This document shows positions 1 through 9,879 of a DNA stretch of 64,000 nt, in pieces (the first letter of the stretch is position 1; each line of letters starts with the position of its first letter). A program made the translations under genes and the position numbers. The notes beneath the pieces were generated by a model. That model was given only the letters and a program-made list of their open reading frames with translations. It made no database searches and was not told where the DNA came from. Origin of the DNA: Sabellastarte sp. h YS-2021 (taxonomy: Eukaryota; Annelida; Polychaeta; Sabellida; Sabellidae); assembly GCA_964017235.1 (NCBI GenBank), contig OZ024930.1, forward strand, positions 156,116,221 through 156,180,220, written 5' to 3'.

Positions 1-2
1 GC

Positions 3-206
3 GCCAGAAATATTTGGTATATCACAGCCATCCATGATATGGAGGTCCAGTATAAACATGTTAGTGGGGCAAGTAATCAGGTGGCTGATACATTGTCCAG
101 ATGGCAGGGTTCTCCAGCTCAAGTTGAATTTTTGTATTCTCAGGTTTCGAACCCACAGTGGTTAAATGTGACTGTGGATTTGCTGGAGTTGGACCCTTAT
201 TTGTAA
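3..206 (+). CDS. RT/RNase H C-terminal end of the YR retroelement (partial)
   Basis: An open frame enters from the left edge and ends at 206. It includes HVSGASNQVADTLSRW, the usual end of a retroelement RNase H domain, where a conserved N and AD precede LSR. It then has about 35 further residues. The frame is separate from the recombinase downstream, as in DIRS/Ngaro elements, where RT-RH and YR are often different or overlapping frames. The 5' part is outside the window. Confidence 0.6.
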   Translation, partial: ARNIWYITAIHDMEVQYKHVSGASNQVADTLSRWQGSPAQVEFLYSQVSNPQWLNVTVDLLELDPYL

Positions 207-357
207 TTATTAGTCAATTTTTATTGTATGTTGTTATATGTCATAAATGTTAAAAGATTAGGACATTGTGTCGTCCTTGCCAGAGGCCATGCCATGTGTA
301 TTAATCTCACAAATTTTCTTGCAGGGCCATGCTAATAAGTAAATACTAAGAATATAG

Positions 358-1359
358 TTGCTACACTTTGTATTTCCAGAGAATGCAGTGCTCACGCCTC
401 TGGCTAAGAAAGCTGCTCTCAGAACTCATCAAGCATTTCGTCCCAAAACGCGTCAGGCTTATGACGCCATGTTCAGGGTGTTTGTTGCCTTCTGCATCAT
501 CAGTGCTGTCGTCTTACCAGATATCAATGTGGAAGTCATTATGTCATTTCTGGAATGTCTGGTTGAAAATAATTGTTCATGTGCCATGTTAGAAAATTAT
601 ATGTCAGCCATAAAGGCTAATTGTATCTTGTATGATCTTCCATACTATGTCTTTGACCATCCAAAAATCAAATACTTCATTAAATCCATCAAAATTAACA
701 GACCTTTGATCTTACGACCTCACAACACTGTTGACCTTTCCATCCTTAGGCGTATGTCTAAGGCTTGCCTGGAACTCACTCATGGCCTGGTTTATAGGGC
801 TGTATTTTTGACCGGATTTTTTGCATTTTTCAGACTATCCAATCTTGCCCCTCATTCCCTTTCCTCATTCGATCCTTCCAGGCATCTTACTGGTCATGAT
901 GTATTCTTTACTAAGAAATTTGTTAAAATTCTCATAAAATGGTCGAAAACCATTCAATCCAGAGATACAGTCCAGTGTATTACACTCCCAAAATTACAGG
1001 ATTCCACCATTTGTCCTTTCTCAGCACTAAAAGCTTTGTTTCGCTTGTACCCTATGTCAGCAGTCACTTCACTATTTCAAGTCCCTGCCCCCTCGGGTTT
1101 GAATCCACTTACTGATTCTAGGGTTCGGAAAATTTTGAAGGTTGTTAATCAAAGCTTGGGGTTCCACCCCTCACACTTCACCTTCCATGATTTCAGAAGA
1201 GGGGGTGCAACTTTCGCGTTTAATGCTCAAATTCCTATCCAAGATATTAAGAGGCATGGGACTTGGTCATCCAACTGTGTTTGGAAATACATCCAATCTG
1301 ACCATTCCTCTGGAGATAATTTTGCCACTGCTCTGGCCTCTGCCATTAATAATGCATAA
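358..1359 (+). CDS. Tyrosine recombinase (YR) of a DIRS/Ngaro-type retroelement
   Basis: An uninterrupted frame of 333 codons. The N-terminal ~100 residues resemble a SAM-like core-binding domain (QAFRPKTRQAYDAMF onward). The C-terminal half carries the YR catalytic pattern: an Arg in GFFAFFRLSN (around residue 155), HDFRRGG (around residue 275) and a late Tyr in WKYIQS (around residue 310). The enzyme is expected to insert the circular cDNA. The frame has no clear ATG at its beginning; the first internal Met is about 38 codons in. The true start, or a spliced or fused expression as known in this family, is undecided. The frame looks whole. Confidence 0.8.
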   Translation: MLHFVFPENAVLTPLAKKAALRTHQAFRPKTRQAYDAMFRVFVAFCIISAVVLPDINVEVIMSFLECLVENNCSCAMLENYMSAIKANCILYDLPYYVFDHPKIKYFIKSIKINRPLILRPHNTVDLSILRRMSKACLELTHGLVYRAVFLTGFFAFFRLSNLAPHSLSSFDPSRHLTGHDVFFTKKFVKILIKWSKTIQSRDTVQCITLPKLQDSTICPFSALKALFRLYPMSAVTSLFQVPAPSGLNPLTDSRVRKILKVVNQSLGFHPSHFTFHDFRRGGATFAFNAQIPIQDIKRHGTWSSNCVWKYIQSDHSSGDNFATALASAINNA

Positions 1360-1394
1360 ATATTGTGCCTACCCCTACGTTTATTTGGGCTTTG

Positions 1395-1903
1395 AGGGCC
1401 AGTTATATGCTTGATTATGCTAAAGTCCCCACTATGTGAAATGTTCTTAGTCATGTTCTTATTGTAAACCCCTCTGGTCTCCTCTCTCTTCGGCAGTTTA
1501 GGGAGGCTGGGCCTCCCTAGTCAAATATTTCAGCACATTAGTAATTTCATCTGTCCTTCAACTTGACCTTCCCCTGACCTTCCCTTCTTCCGGGGTCAAA
1601 GGATGCCACTGGGGTCAAATTTCTTGTAACTTATTATAGTAATTGAATGTCTATCAATAGTAAATTAACAGTCTGTACCAGTTGTAAATAAATAGTAATT
1701 AGTAAAGCAATGCTTTCTTGAAGATGGACAATAGACTCTGCTGACAAAATTAATGCATTGCTCTATACACATATATATCTACATTTACAATTTTATATAT
1801 ATTTTAATATGATTTGTACATATTTTTAGTAGTAACTTTATACATTATAATAAACTTGGTACCCGCATGTGTGTGTTTCACTGACTTGGGGGGTAGGGAC
1901 TGT
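1395..1903 (+). repeat. Split direct repeat B1 of the YR retroelement
   Basis: This 509-bp block begins 36 bp after the recombinase stop and recurs at 2281-2789. By eye the copies differ at 4 positions. It includes a short TATA-rich run and ends in GGGGGGTAGGGACTGT. Confidence 0.85.
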
Positions 1904-2280
1904 CGCTTGGGTTGTTTAGGCGACCCAGGTGTCAGTCCTTCCTCCCAGGCCAGTTATTTTGCTTGGGTACCTTAATGTAGGTCAGGCACCCAGTCTAATT
2001 CGAGGGTTGGGGCCCATTCCCCAAAGTTACATAAGTATTGCATCAGCCTTACATAACTGACCTTGGGGTTTAAACCCCCCTTCTAGGTTACCCCTAGTGA
2101 CCATTCAAACCACCAGATTCTATTGCCCGAGCACAAGTATGTTGGGCTTGGCTTGGTAGTTTCTGGGAACAAGGAGTCACTTTGAAATTTGTCTGCAAAG
2201 ACTTAACAAGAAAACTTTCCCACCCTCCCTTCCCCTTTTGACCTCAAGTGGGGTCAACTTGTAAGTCTGGCTCAGCCAGT
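1904..2280 (+). repeat. Spacer between B1 and B2, expected to be A2
   Basis: This 377-bp block lies between the two B copies. In Ngaro-type architecture it should duplicate the element's 5' end (A1). A1 is not in the window, so the assignment is by position only. Confidence 0.55.
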
Positions 2281-2789
2281 AGGGCCAGTTATATGCTTGA
2301 TTATGCTAAAGTCCCCACTATGTGAAATGTTCTTAGTCATGTTCTTATTGTAAACCCCTCTGGTCTCCTCTCTCTTCGGCAGTTTAGGGAGGCTGGGCCT
2401 CCTTAGTCAAATATTTCAGCACATTAGTAATTTCATCTGTCCTTCAACTTGACCTTCCCCTGACCTTCCCTTCTTCCGGGGTCAAAGGATGCCACTGGGG
2501 TCAAATTTCTTGTAACTTATTATAGTAATTGAATGTCTATCAATAGTAAATTAACAGTCTGTACCAGTTGTAAATAAATAGTAATTAGTAAAGCAATGCT
2601 GTCTTGGAGATGGACAATAGACTCTGCTGACAAAATTAATGCATTGCTCTATACACATATATATCTACATTTACAATTTTATATATATTTTAATATGATT
2701 TGTACATATTTTTAGTGGTAACTTTATACATTATAATAAACTTGGTACCCGCATGTGTGTGTTTCACTGACTTGGGGGGTAGGGACTGT
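2281..2789 (+). repeat. Split direct repeat B2, 3' end of the YR retroelement
   Basis: Second copy of the 509-bp B repeat. Identity with B1 stops at 2789 and host sequence follows, so I take 2789 as the element's 3' border. Confidence 0.85.
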
Positions 2790-3434
2790 TTGCAAAATAA
2801 CTCAAAACGTTATGGACATATTTTAATTTTTAGGAATGTAGACACTGTTGCTAGAAACAGATCATCTGACTTTGGTGATGAACCAAATCATCAGTTCAAG
2901 AGGAAAAAACCAAGATTATATGGTTTCAACATGTTTATATGGCAATACCTCAGCCACATATAGGGTTAATTTTTTTTTTTTAACTTTCTCAAGTAAAATG
3001 TATAAGTGTCTTATATAAATATGAACCTTTTGATTTTGTCCTCACAAAGGTTAAAGTAAGGGGTTGTGATAACATTGCTTTGCTACTTTTGTGCATTGTC
3101 GTAAGACCTCGCCATTTTTGAAGCAAAATGTAAAAACTGACCACATAATTTGTTCTAAGTGAAAGGATAAATCGTATAAATAAGCAGATCAGCTTTACAG
3201 CATTGTGCTGACTGCTACAATGTTTTAAGATTACCGAATGTTTGAGTGAGGAATTCTGAAATGGAAAAGTTTATAAACATGTTTCCTTTTAAAAATTTGG
3301 CTAACATCTACAATGACTAAGATTAAACCCGACCTCCACTTGAACAAAAAGGTAAATCATACTACAGTAAGATTATACTCGGGAGTCAGGAGCCAAAATC
3401 ATGAGAGTGGACAAAAGTAATGAACCTTTTTTTA
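2790..3434. other. Non-coding stretch, nothing recognised
   Basis: AT-rich sequence between the YR element and a LINE tail. I see no coding exon, array or RNA gene. The missing EGF- and ShK-type exons of gene B were looked for here on the minus strand and not found. Confidence 0.5.
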
Positions 3435-3735
3435 CAAATCCACAAAGCAGTTTGGTCTAAGCTTTGCATATGATGCTCCCAAAATATGGAATGAACTCCC
3501 TGATAATGTAAGATCTGCCACTTTCATTGCTTCCTTCAGAAAAAAACTTAAGGCATACCTATTCTGCCAAGCTTATCCTCCTTAGTATTTTCCATCTCAT
3601 ATGGCGTTCTCCGTGATGTCGACCATTGCTATGGACAAGGACAATGATTTGTGTAAAAATGCTTATGATGTTGTGCCTTAGAGTCTGTCACTTCGACAGA
3701 GATTAAGTGCTATAAAAGTTGATTGGAATTGGAAT
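3435..3735 (+). mobile_element. CR1/L2-like LINE, 5'-truncated 3' end
   Basis: Codons up to the stop at 3583-3585 read APKIWNELPDNVRS then a SFRKKLKAYLF motif, the C-terminal tail of ORF2 in CR1/L2/Jockey-group LINEs. The 3' UTR has AGAGATTAAGTGCTATA and ends in ATTGGAATTGGAATT units, a simple-repeat tail typical of the group. Related tails lie at 15930-15985 (plus) and 28420-28625 (minus). About 50 codons remain, so this is a dead insert. It lies immediately downstream of gene B exon 5. Confidence 0.75.
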
Positions 3736-3776
3736 TCTTGTGACATTATAGTGACTTTTTTATATTCCATACTTAC

Positions 3777-3812
3777 TACACATGGAGTCCCCCTCCTGAC
3801 ATTTCTGTTCAT
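3777..3812 (-). CDS. Gene B exon 5: Cys-rich hinge piece of CAP protein
   Basis: A 36-nt exon matching gene A exon 5 (44456-44491) in length and phase. With the T from exon 4 it reads YEQKCQEGDSMC and ends with one base of the next codon. The acceptor is TTTTGTAG and the donor GTAAGTATGG. It holds two Cys of the hinge after the CAP domain. The next exons (EGF-like and ShK-like in gene A) are not visible to its left, where a LINE tail and the YR retroelement lie. They may be beyond the window or lost. Confidence 0.75.
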
Positions 3813-4260
3813 CTACAAAAGTAACATGGCATTTCATCTTAAATGTGTGTTATTCAGAAGAAATATTTTTACTGTAAATTGCTTGAAGTAGAAATTTGAT
3901 TTAAGATTGTACAGAATATATACATATTTTTAAAGCAGATAGCTAGCTGGATATACCTTTTACTGTAGTCTATGCAGTAGATATATATCTGCTGCAGTCT
4001 GTGCAGTACATTGTCCCTATGTATACATTTACTGTCTGTATGTCAGATAACCTGAATAGTATATATATTTATTTGATATTGTCTTCAGAAGAGAGTAGAC
4101 TCTGGGTAGTTACAACTACGTAGATCTGTCTAAAGTTATATGTTTACAGTCAAATAATTAAGAAGAAAATATCTACACTTCTCCGTGGTTTAATGTTTTC
4201 CATTTAAGCAGACAAATGCCAAAAAGCCTTTACCACAGAAAGGTTCATACTAAAACTCAC

Positions 4261-4352
4261 AGCACAGGTTATTGTAGCAAGTCATCTGTCCAGAGCTACA
4301 TTGAGTACATGGAGTTCCCTTTTTGAAAGGTTTCACACCATTATAATTTCCC
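4261..4352 (-). CDS. Gene B exon 4: end of CAP domain and Cys-rich hinge
   Basis: A 92-nt exon reading GNYNGVKPFKKG, then CTQCSSGQMTCYNNLC. The GNY at its start completes the CAP2 signature begun in exon 3 (YIVCNYGP-VGNY). The acceptor is TTTAACAG and the donor GTGAGTTTTA. It enters with two bases of a split codon supplied by exon 3 and leaves with one base. Extending the frame through the donor meets a stop within two codons, which supports splicing there. It is the counterpart of gene A exon 4, with about six residue differences by eye. Confidence 0.85.
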
Positions 4353-5090
4353 CTGTTAAATGCCAAAAGGACAGGGGTAATAAACACGTATATAATAATA
4401 ATCCAACATATGAAGTTTGACAGTTCCCACACTTAAGTCCCATTGTAACCTAAAAATCGCAATAACGCATCTTCTTATAGTTAATGTAAAAACACTAGGT
4501 TAATCCTAAATTAATCAAGAATGTCATAACTTGTACACACATTACAGATGAGGAGTGAGCAAAGGAAGATGGTTTTTGAAATTATGGGACATGGGGAGAC
4601 TGAAACAGGTTTAGTATTCTATCTGAATATAAAAATAGACAAATAAATCCATTATATTTTCAAGTGTTTTTCTTGTTATCTTATTTTCTTGTTATCTGAC
4701 AGCTGCGTTTAATGATATTTTAAATTGGTATGTTATATGTTGATCATGTTCTAGTAATGATTTAATGATTCAAGTGTTAATGGTTATTTTTGTATTAATT
4801 TATCTATGATGTGCTATGTCATGATTTTCAGCACATAACCCATGTTATAATAAAGACAATATAGATTAAAATATATATTCATAAAAAAGTTTGCCAATCA
4901 CTGAATCACTGGGGTTCCTGGAAATGGCATTAAATCATTCTGTTGTCCTGAGTTACAATAAAAAAGTATCAAAATAAAAATGTTCAGGTTTTATGTCATT
5001 TTATGTCTGTGTTATGCATTTTAAGTATTAAAAGTGATTTTTAGAGCCTACAAAATTGTAAAGTTATATAAAATATCCCCAAATACTTAC
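4353..5090 (-). other. Gene B intron 3, nothing recognised
   Basis: AT-rich intron between exons 3 and 4, bounded by GTAAGT and TTTAACAG. No repeat or RNA gene recognised. Confidence 0.6.
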
Positions 5091-5212
5091 ACAGGTCCAT
5101 AGTTGCAGACAATGTAAACAATATCATTCCATGTCTGTCCGGTGGATTCTTGTGTGATGACATCACAGGCGAAAGCACCACAGCCCATTTCTTTGGTATC
5201 ACCCCAGACTAT
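5091..5212 (-). CDS. Gene B exon 3: CAP1/CAP2 core of CAP protein
   Basis: A 122-nt exon. With the last residues of exon 2 it reads GHYTQ-IVWGDTKEMGCG, the CAP1 signature. It then gives ACDVITQESTGQTWND and ends in VYIVCNYGP, the CAP2 signature. Phase 0 in, phase 2 out; acceptor AATTACAG, donor GTAAGT. Cys positions fit the conserved disulphides of the family. It differs from gene A exon 3 at about 15 of 122 bases by eye, far more than exon 2 does. Confidence 0.9.
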
Positions 5213-5799
5213 CTGTAATTGTTGATTAACATGTCATTATTGATATTTATTTCAGTAATTCATTATCTTAAAAGCTTCTTTCTGTGCAGTAATTTAAACT
5301 CCCTCTTTCAGAGGGCACCCCACAAAAGTGAGGATTTGATTGACAAGGTGTTTCAGATGTATGAACAGGAGACTTTCATATTTATTCATATGGATAAGGA
5401 TGTCTATGTTTTGATAATTATACAACTTAAAACATTAAAACACAACTGCTTAAAAGAAAAAATGGAAAGTATTTTGATGGCGTTATACAAGTGGACAAAT
5501 TCTGGTAAACCATTGCGGCTTATGCATCATTTGGACAAAAATTAAGCAGTTAGTTTTATTTATATGCCAATCATTTGGCATAAACCTGAAAGATGATAAA
5601 TATATTAATATTTAGATTTATAGTTTTTTTTCAAACTGTCTTCAGTATATCAAATATCCATAAAATGATTCTAATGCAGATACATCAGCAATCTCTCGGT
5701 TGGTCTCAGTCGGGCAGTATTATAGATAATACTGTTTTTGTCTGACTCTGGAGTGCTCTAGAAGTTTATAACAGATATCAACAGAATTTCCAGGGGTAT

Positions 5800-6030
5800 A
5801 CGAATCTAATCTAATCTAATTTATGGCTTTACAGGTGCAATATCTTCCCCACGAAGGGGAACTCAGTGCGCTAGTTAACAAAAATCATTTTAAATCAGGA
5901 GAGTCGAGGGGTGTTCAAGGTCAGAGTTCCAGAGTTGTGGGTAAGACCGAGAGGGAAGGATACTAAGTTGGGAAACTAGAATTGAAAAGGTAGGTTTTGA
6001 TGCATTTCCTGAAAGATGCGACAGGGGGAC
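5800..6030 (-). mobile_element. LINE 3' end, family with ATTAGATT tail
   Basis: On the minus strand the segment ends in tandem TTAGATTAGATT, the 3' tail. Before it lies the decayed 3' UTR and end of ORF2 (a Phe-x-Lys-His-like C-terminus). The same family recurs at 24525-24850 and 38298-38830, all on the minus strand. It is a short, 5'-truncated fragment within gene B intron 2. Confidence 0.6.
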
Positions 6031-6039
6031 TGTTATATA

Positions 6040-6216
6040 TGTGTATACCTTATGTATTAATGTCAACATTGGTGTTGTACATCCCGTTCAACAGAAAGGG
6101 TCATATTGGGACAGGTCTTCAGCTTTGTCGCTTGCTCTAGTCGAACCCAAACAGAGATGACAACCTGCGATTAGATACCAAGCCTGCTAACCCCCTTGGC
6201 CACTGAGGGCCTCTTA
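6040..6216 (-). mobile_element. tRNA-headed SINE
   Basis: On the minus strand AGTGGCCAAGGGGGTTAG resembles a tRNA A box with D-loop, and GGGTTCGACTAG about 50 bases later resembles the B box. The arrangement is tRNA-Leu/Ser-like, but the fold is degraded. A body follows with a GAACGGGATGTACAACA segment like the tails of molluscan SINEs. It is a SINE remnant, not a functional tRNA. Confidence 0.6.
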
Positions 6217-6600
6217 ATTTATTTTTAAGCCAGTACTCCGTGACATACCATTTTGTCAGTAGAATCATAAATAAAACATACAGCTTACCATGGTGTATAC
6301 AAACTTCCTAATGAGGCATATTGATCAAAAGCCAGGTGATAAAAATAAGATCAAAAATATGTAAAACAAAAATTGCATGATTTTCCTGTGGATGTCCTTA
6401 TTCCATATTTTACTGTGTATGTTTATGGGATTATATATAGTTCTGCCAGCTACTACCCTGATGTTTTGATATGTTGATTTAGCTTAACTGTTGACTTAAT
6501 GTAACTGTTTTAAAATATTGTTTATTGCTTCAATTTTTACACTTCACCAATTCAGTGAATTTTGTACCATGCCCCCACCCACAAACATATTTTAAATAAC

Positions 6601-6639
6601 CCCCCCCCCCCCCAAAAAAAAAAAAAAAAAAAAAAAAAC
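6601..6639. repeat. Poly-C then poly-A run
   Basis: About 14 C followed by about 24 A. The length is likely unreliable in an assembly. Confidence 0.9.
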
Positions 6640-6947
6640 TGAAAAATCAGGGAGTAACAAATCAAAAATTCTCACTATTCCCCGACTAGACTTGTGAACA
6701 ATATCCCACTTTTTTCTTGTCTTGAACCAAGAACCATTTACTCAGTCTCTGTCACAGGACAGTTGTTATGATACTTAACCTAAGCCTACTTTAACAATAA
6801 AACTTTATTGTAAGTGTTAAAAGTATTTTTGATGGTACATTTTCTGTATCTGATTCAAGGCTTGGAAGCAAAGCTGAAAAGTTTCAAATCCATATCATTA
6901 CCATGCAAGCCATAGTGGCCAGACAAACTGAACAAAACCTTAATTTA

Positions 6948-7032
6948 ATAACACTAGAATCTCTATTATCCAACCATCTTGGGACAGTGACAATTTGGCT
7001 GGATAATAGAAAGGCCGGATAATAGAAAACTT
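6948..7032. mobile_element. Pogo/Tigger-like MITE end (weak)
   Basis: Contains CTCTATTATCC, then TGGATAATAGAAA and CCGGATAATAGAAAAC. These alternating TTATCC and GGATAA words resemble the termini of pogo/Tigger-type MITEs. A related piece lies at 63245-63335. No second end or target duplication was found. Confidence 0.35.
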
Positions 7033-7502
7033 AAAATAACATATATTTAATCTTCATAATAGAAAATTCCAAGGTGTACAAAGCAAACTTTAAAACAGTA
7101 TTCTGAAACCATACAGCCATTGGATATGTATGAGCCCTTAACCATGGACAAATTAGGCAGTCAAGCATTGAACAAAACTGACTTACAGATAATTGATGCT
7201 TTTCTGCGCAAATATAGTATACCTTCATTTCAATTCATTATCATAATGAAGACTTCTAGGGTCTGTCATAACAACACATCTTAAAAAATATATATTGAAT
7301 GAGTAATATAATTGTCCTTGATTACAAAAAAAAATATTGGTTCTTTAAAAACCTCAATTTTTTTCAGTTATTATTTTAACTATTTTTCAGAAAATTTCTG
7401 TTTTCTCAAGAAATTTATGAACTAAGACTAATATAGGAATAGATATAACATTAGTAGGCATAACTTTGGTGATCAATCAGGAAAGAAGTTTAAAAGATTA
7501 AC

Positions 7503-7754
7503 CTGTGTATAATGTCCACACTTTTTTCCTGCCTCACATGTGAGAGTGTCATATGTATAGTCACTCTTTTCATTGTACCAGTCCTGAGTTGCACCCACAA
7601 TATCCAGGGCAGTCTTGCTACCTATGACCATGTGCAGATTCTGGCCAAGTTGAGAATACGGTTTCTCTGAGGCATTGCGGTGTGGGTTTCCATGCTTCCA
7701 CTTACACGTCTCTGCCCATTCTTGTGCCATTTCAGCGAGGACCTGATTTTTTTT
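7503..7754 (-). CDS. Gene B exon 2: N-terminal half of CAP domain
   Basis: A 252-nt exon (84 codons) in phase 0 at both ends; acceptor AACTACAG, donor GTTAAT. It reads [19 protein letters not shown], then [22 protein letters not shown] and ends CGHYTQ. These are the helix and sandwich elements of the CAP fold: the HxNPH region, the GxNL motif (Gln replaces the commoner Glu) and the start of the CAP1 signature. One NAS sequon is present. It differs from gene A exon 2 at only 9 of 252 bases by eye. It lies about 24.9 kb from exon 1. Confidence 0.92.
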
Positions 7755-7759
7755 CTGTA

Positions 7760-9459
7760 GTTATAGAGATAAAATACAGCATAAACCAAACCTTTTACAA
7801 TGTTATTGCATTCTAAAATGTATTAGAGGAAAATAATTTCATCAAACCCTGCTAATACCCCCCCCCCCCACCCGAATAATAATGAATGTTATATTAGCTA
7901 TAGAAGTTCATCTTGGTCAATAACAGTACAGGTCATATGAAACTGGAGTATACATTTAATAAATATAATCTTGTTTGAAGTTTGTGTGAAATTGTAAATA
8001 ATATTTTAAAAATATATAAAATCTAGTTGTCTTTGACATCCACAGGGGTTGTAAAAGATTAAAACTATTTAAAGAATAGTACGAACAATTATTCAGTATT
8101 TAAAAATGATATGGCTGTCCATTTGGTAATGGGTAACTGAGCAGTGTCTTTTATATGAACCAACACTGGTAGATAAATACATTTCAAATGGGCGATAATA
8201 GGAAACTACATTAAGTAACAGAATTTTTACTACAAGACATGGCTATGTTCAATGTTCACATTTTTGCAACAAATGGATGGAAAAGAGATTGATATTATTT
8301 TGAATGAAGTTACACAACCGAAAACTCATTTTGGATTTTGTCAAATGACATGTAAACCACGTTAAATATACATGTACTATATTTATGTTGCTAACAGTGA
8401 TTTGTGTAAAACCAACATATACATCTAAAGTGCATAAAGCTATCATTACAATTAAATGTTCAATCACTATAAAGTGTCACACGTTGTAGCAACAGTAACT
8501 AGAAAACAACTTTGACTGAATACTGGTCCATAATTGTATGGGTACATTGGCATTTTACCAGTGCAATTTACTGTAATCCTACTTAATTTAGCTGTTAAAT
8601 TCCCATTCTAATAAAAATAATAATAATAATCACATGAAAAATGTTATCTTGAGAATTTTATAGTTTTAAGTATTCAGTGAAAATATAGATATTATTCAAA
8701 TTAAAATAAAATTCACTGACAATGTTTTCATTATTGTTGAAGAGTATTAGAGTTTTCCATAGCCTTGGCAACATGAATAGGCTTTAAGTCTTGGTGTTTT
8801 TGTTTTCCTCTACCCTTTGATGGAATAAACTGTTTTATTTGATCAAAGGAACAAATTCTGGTATAAAAATGAATTATCACCAATGCACATCAAATAATTC
8901 ACACATTCATGGGAAGAAGAAAAATATTCCTTCTTTGTGACAACAATAGACTGACACATTTTATTTGGTAATTTTTAAATTTTTATCCAAAGAATGAGAT
9001 GCGAGAATTGTTTATTATTCATTTACTTGAATGGCATGTGTCCAGTAACAATCAATGCAGTATTAAATAATTCAATTTAAACAGAAGAATGGGGAGAGGA
9101 AGTCAAAAAGAATGATTGAGATCAGTTGGCTCAAGCATGCTTAATTCACATCGTTCATACCTCAATAATATATCCTGCAAAACAAACATAAAGTAGAAAT
9201 TTAAAAGTAAGTTTTGACATTAAGCCAGACCTTAAAGTTTGCATAATGTGACAGCTGTAACATCTGGAAATCTAAGCTGTATTTATTCTGATGTCTTCAT
9301 TTCACCTCACAAATTCCAAAAATATGTACACAGGTATGTATCATCTTATCATTCTGATGAAGAAAGTATTGTGTGGTGATATTGCTGGCATAATTCCCTT
9401 AACAGATAGAAATTTCATAAGATTGTTAATGACACATTGGCATTTTATGCATTTCTTAA
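7760..9459. other. Intron sequence, nothing recognised
   Basis: AT-rich part of gene B intron 1, with a short poly-C at about 7858. I see no convincing ORF, repeat unit or RNA gene. Confidence 0.5.
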
Positions 9460-9470
9460 CTACTTACATA

Positions 9471-9795
9471 TATATTTAAAATATTCTAATTGAATACATG
9501 TTTTATGAGCATCAATAAAACAATGCATTCTTTCCATGGGTTCCCACATTGAAGTTTTAAACTGTTCAAGATTTCCACCTTTACCACGGGTGGTATATAA
9601 TTCGCCGTCCATAACTTCATGGAACTGTATGGTATTATTTCTGTATTTCTTCCGCAATATATTCACCACAATCTGTGCGATATTGTCTCGTTCCGTGTCT
9701 CCAGTCAGTCCCCACCACCCAAGACATAAAGACAACAAATTGCGAGTTTTAACTTCATTCATTAATAAATGTAAATCAATTTTGGCTAAATACAA
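9471..9795 (-). CDS. Unidentified open frame, possible exon or gene relic
   Basis: A minus-strand frame open for 111 codons, beginning MYLAKIDLHLLMNEV and containing LSLCLGWWGLTGDTERD and EVMDGELYTTRGKGG. I do not recognise the family. The composition (charged, with W and C, little low complexity) is more protein-like than the AT-rich surroundings. ATAT-GTAAGTAG near 9471 would serve as a donor, and TTTTGTATTTAG near 9786 as an acceptor in another phase. It could be an exon of a nested gene, a transposon-encoded protein or chance. It lies inside gene B intron 1 on the same strand, and splicing into gene B is not supported by the phases. Confidence 0.3.
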
Positions 9796-9879
9796 AATAG
9801 ATATATATGACTACTATGAGTTTTACACACATAATGTTAAGTTATACAAGTACACAGTGTGCAGACAATGAGGGCACCA

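Larger units (their letters stand above)
1..2789 (+). mobile_element. DIRS/Ngaro-type tyrosine-recombinase retroelement, 3' part
   Basis: This is the 3' part of a YR retrotransposon; the 5' portion lies off the left edge. Parts in order are the end of an RT/RNase H reading frame (3-206), a tyrosine recombinase frame (358-1359), direct repeat B1 (1395-1903), a spacer that should be A2 (1904-2280) and direct repeat B2 (2281-2789). The B1-A2-B2 order matches the split direct repeats of Ngaro-type elements, which integrate with a tyrosine recombinase instead of a DDE integrase. By eye B1 and B2 differ at 4 of 509 positions, which suggests a young insertion. The visible part looks whole; the state of the rest cannot be judged here. 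A1 would lie outside the window, so the A half of the repeat scheme is inferred. Confidence 0.8.

Noticed and set aside
9536-9871. Plus-strand 111-codon open frame opposite the unidentified minus-strand frame
   Set aside because: Same length by coincidence; composition is like random AT-rich sequence and it has no splice or start support.
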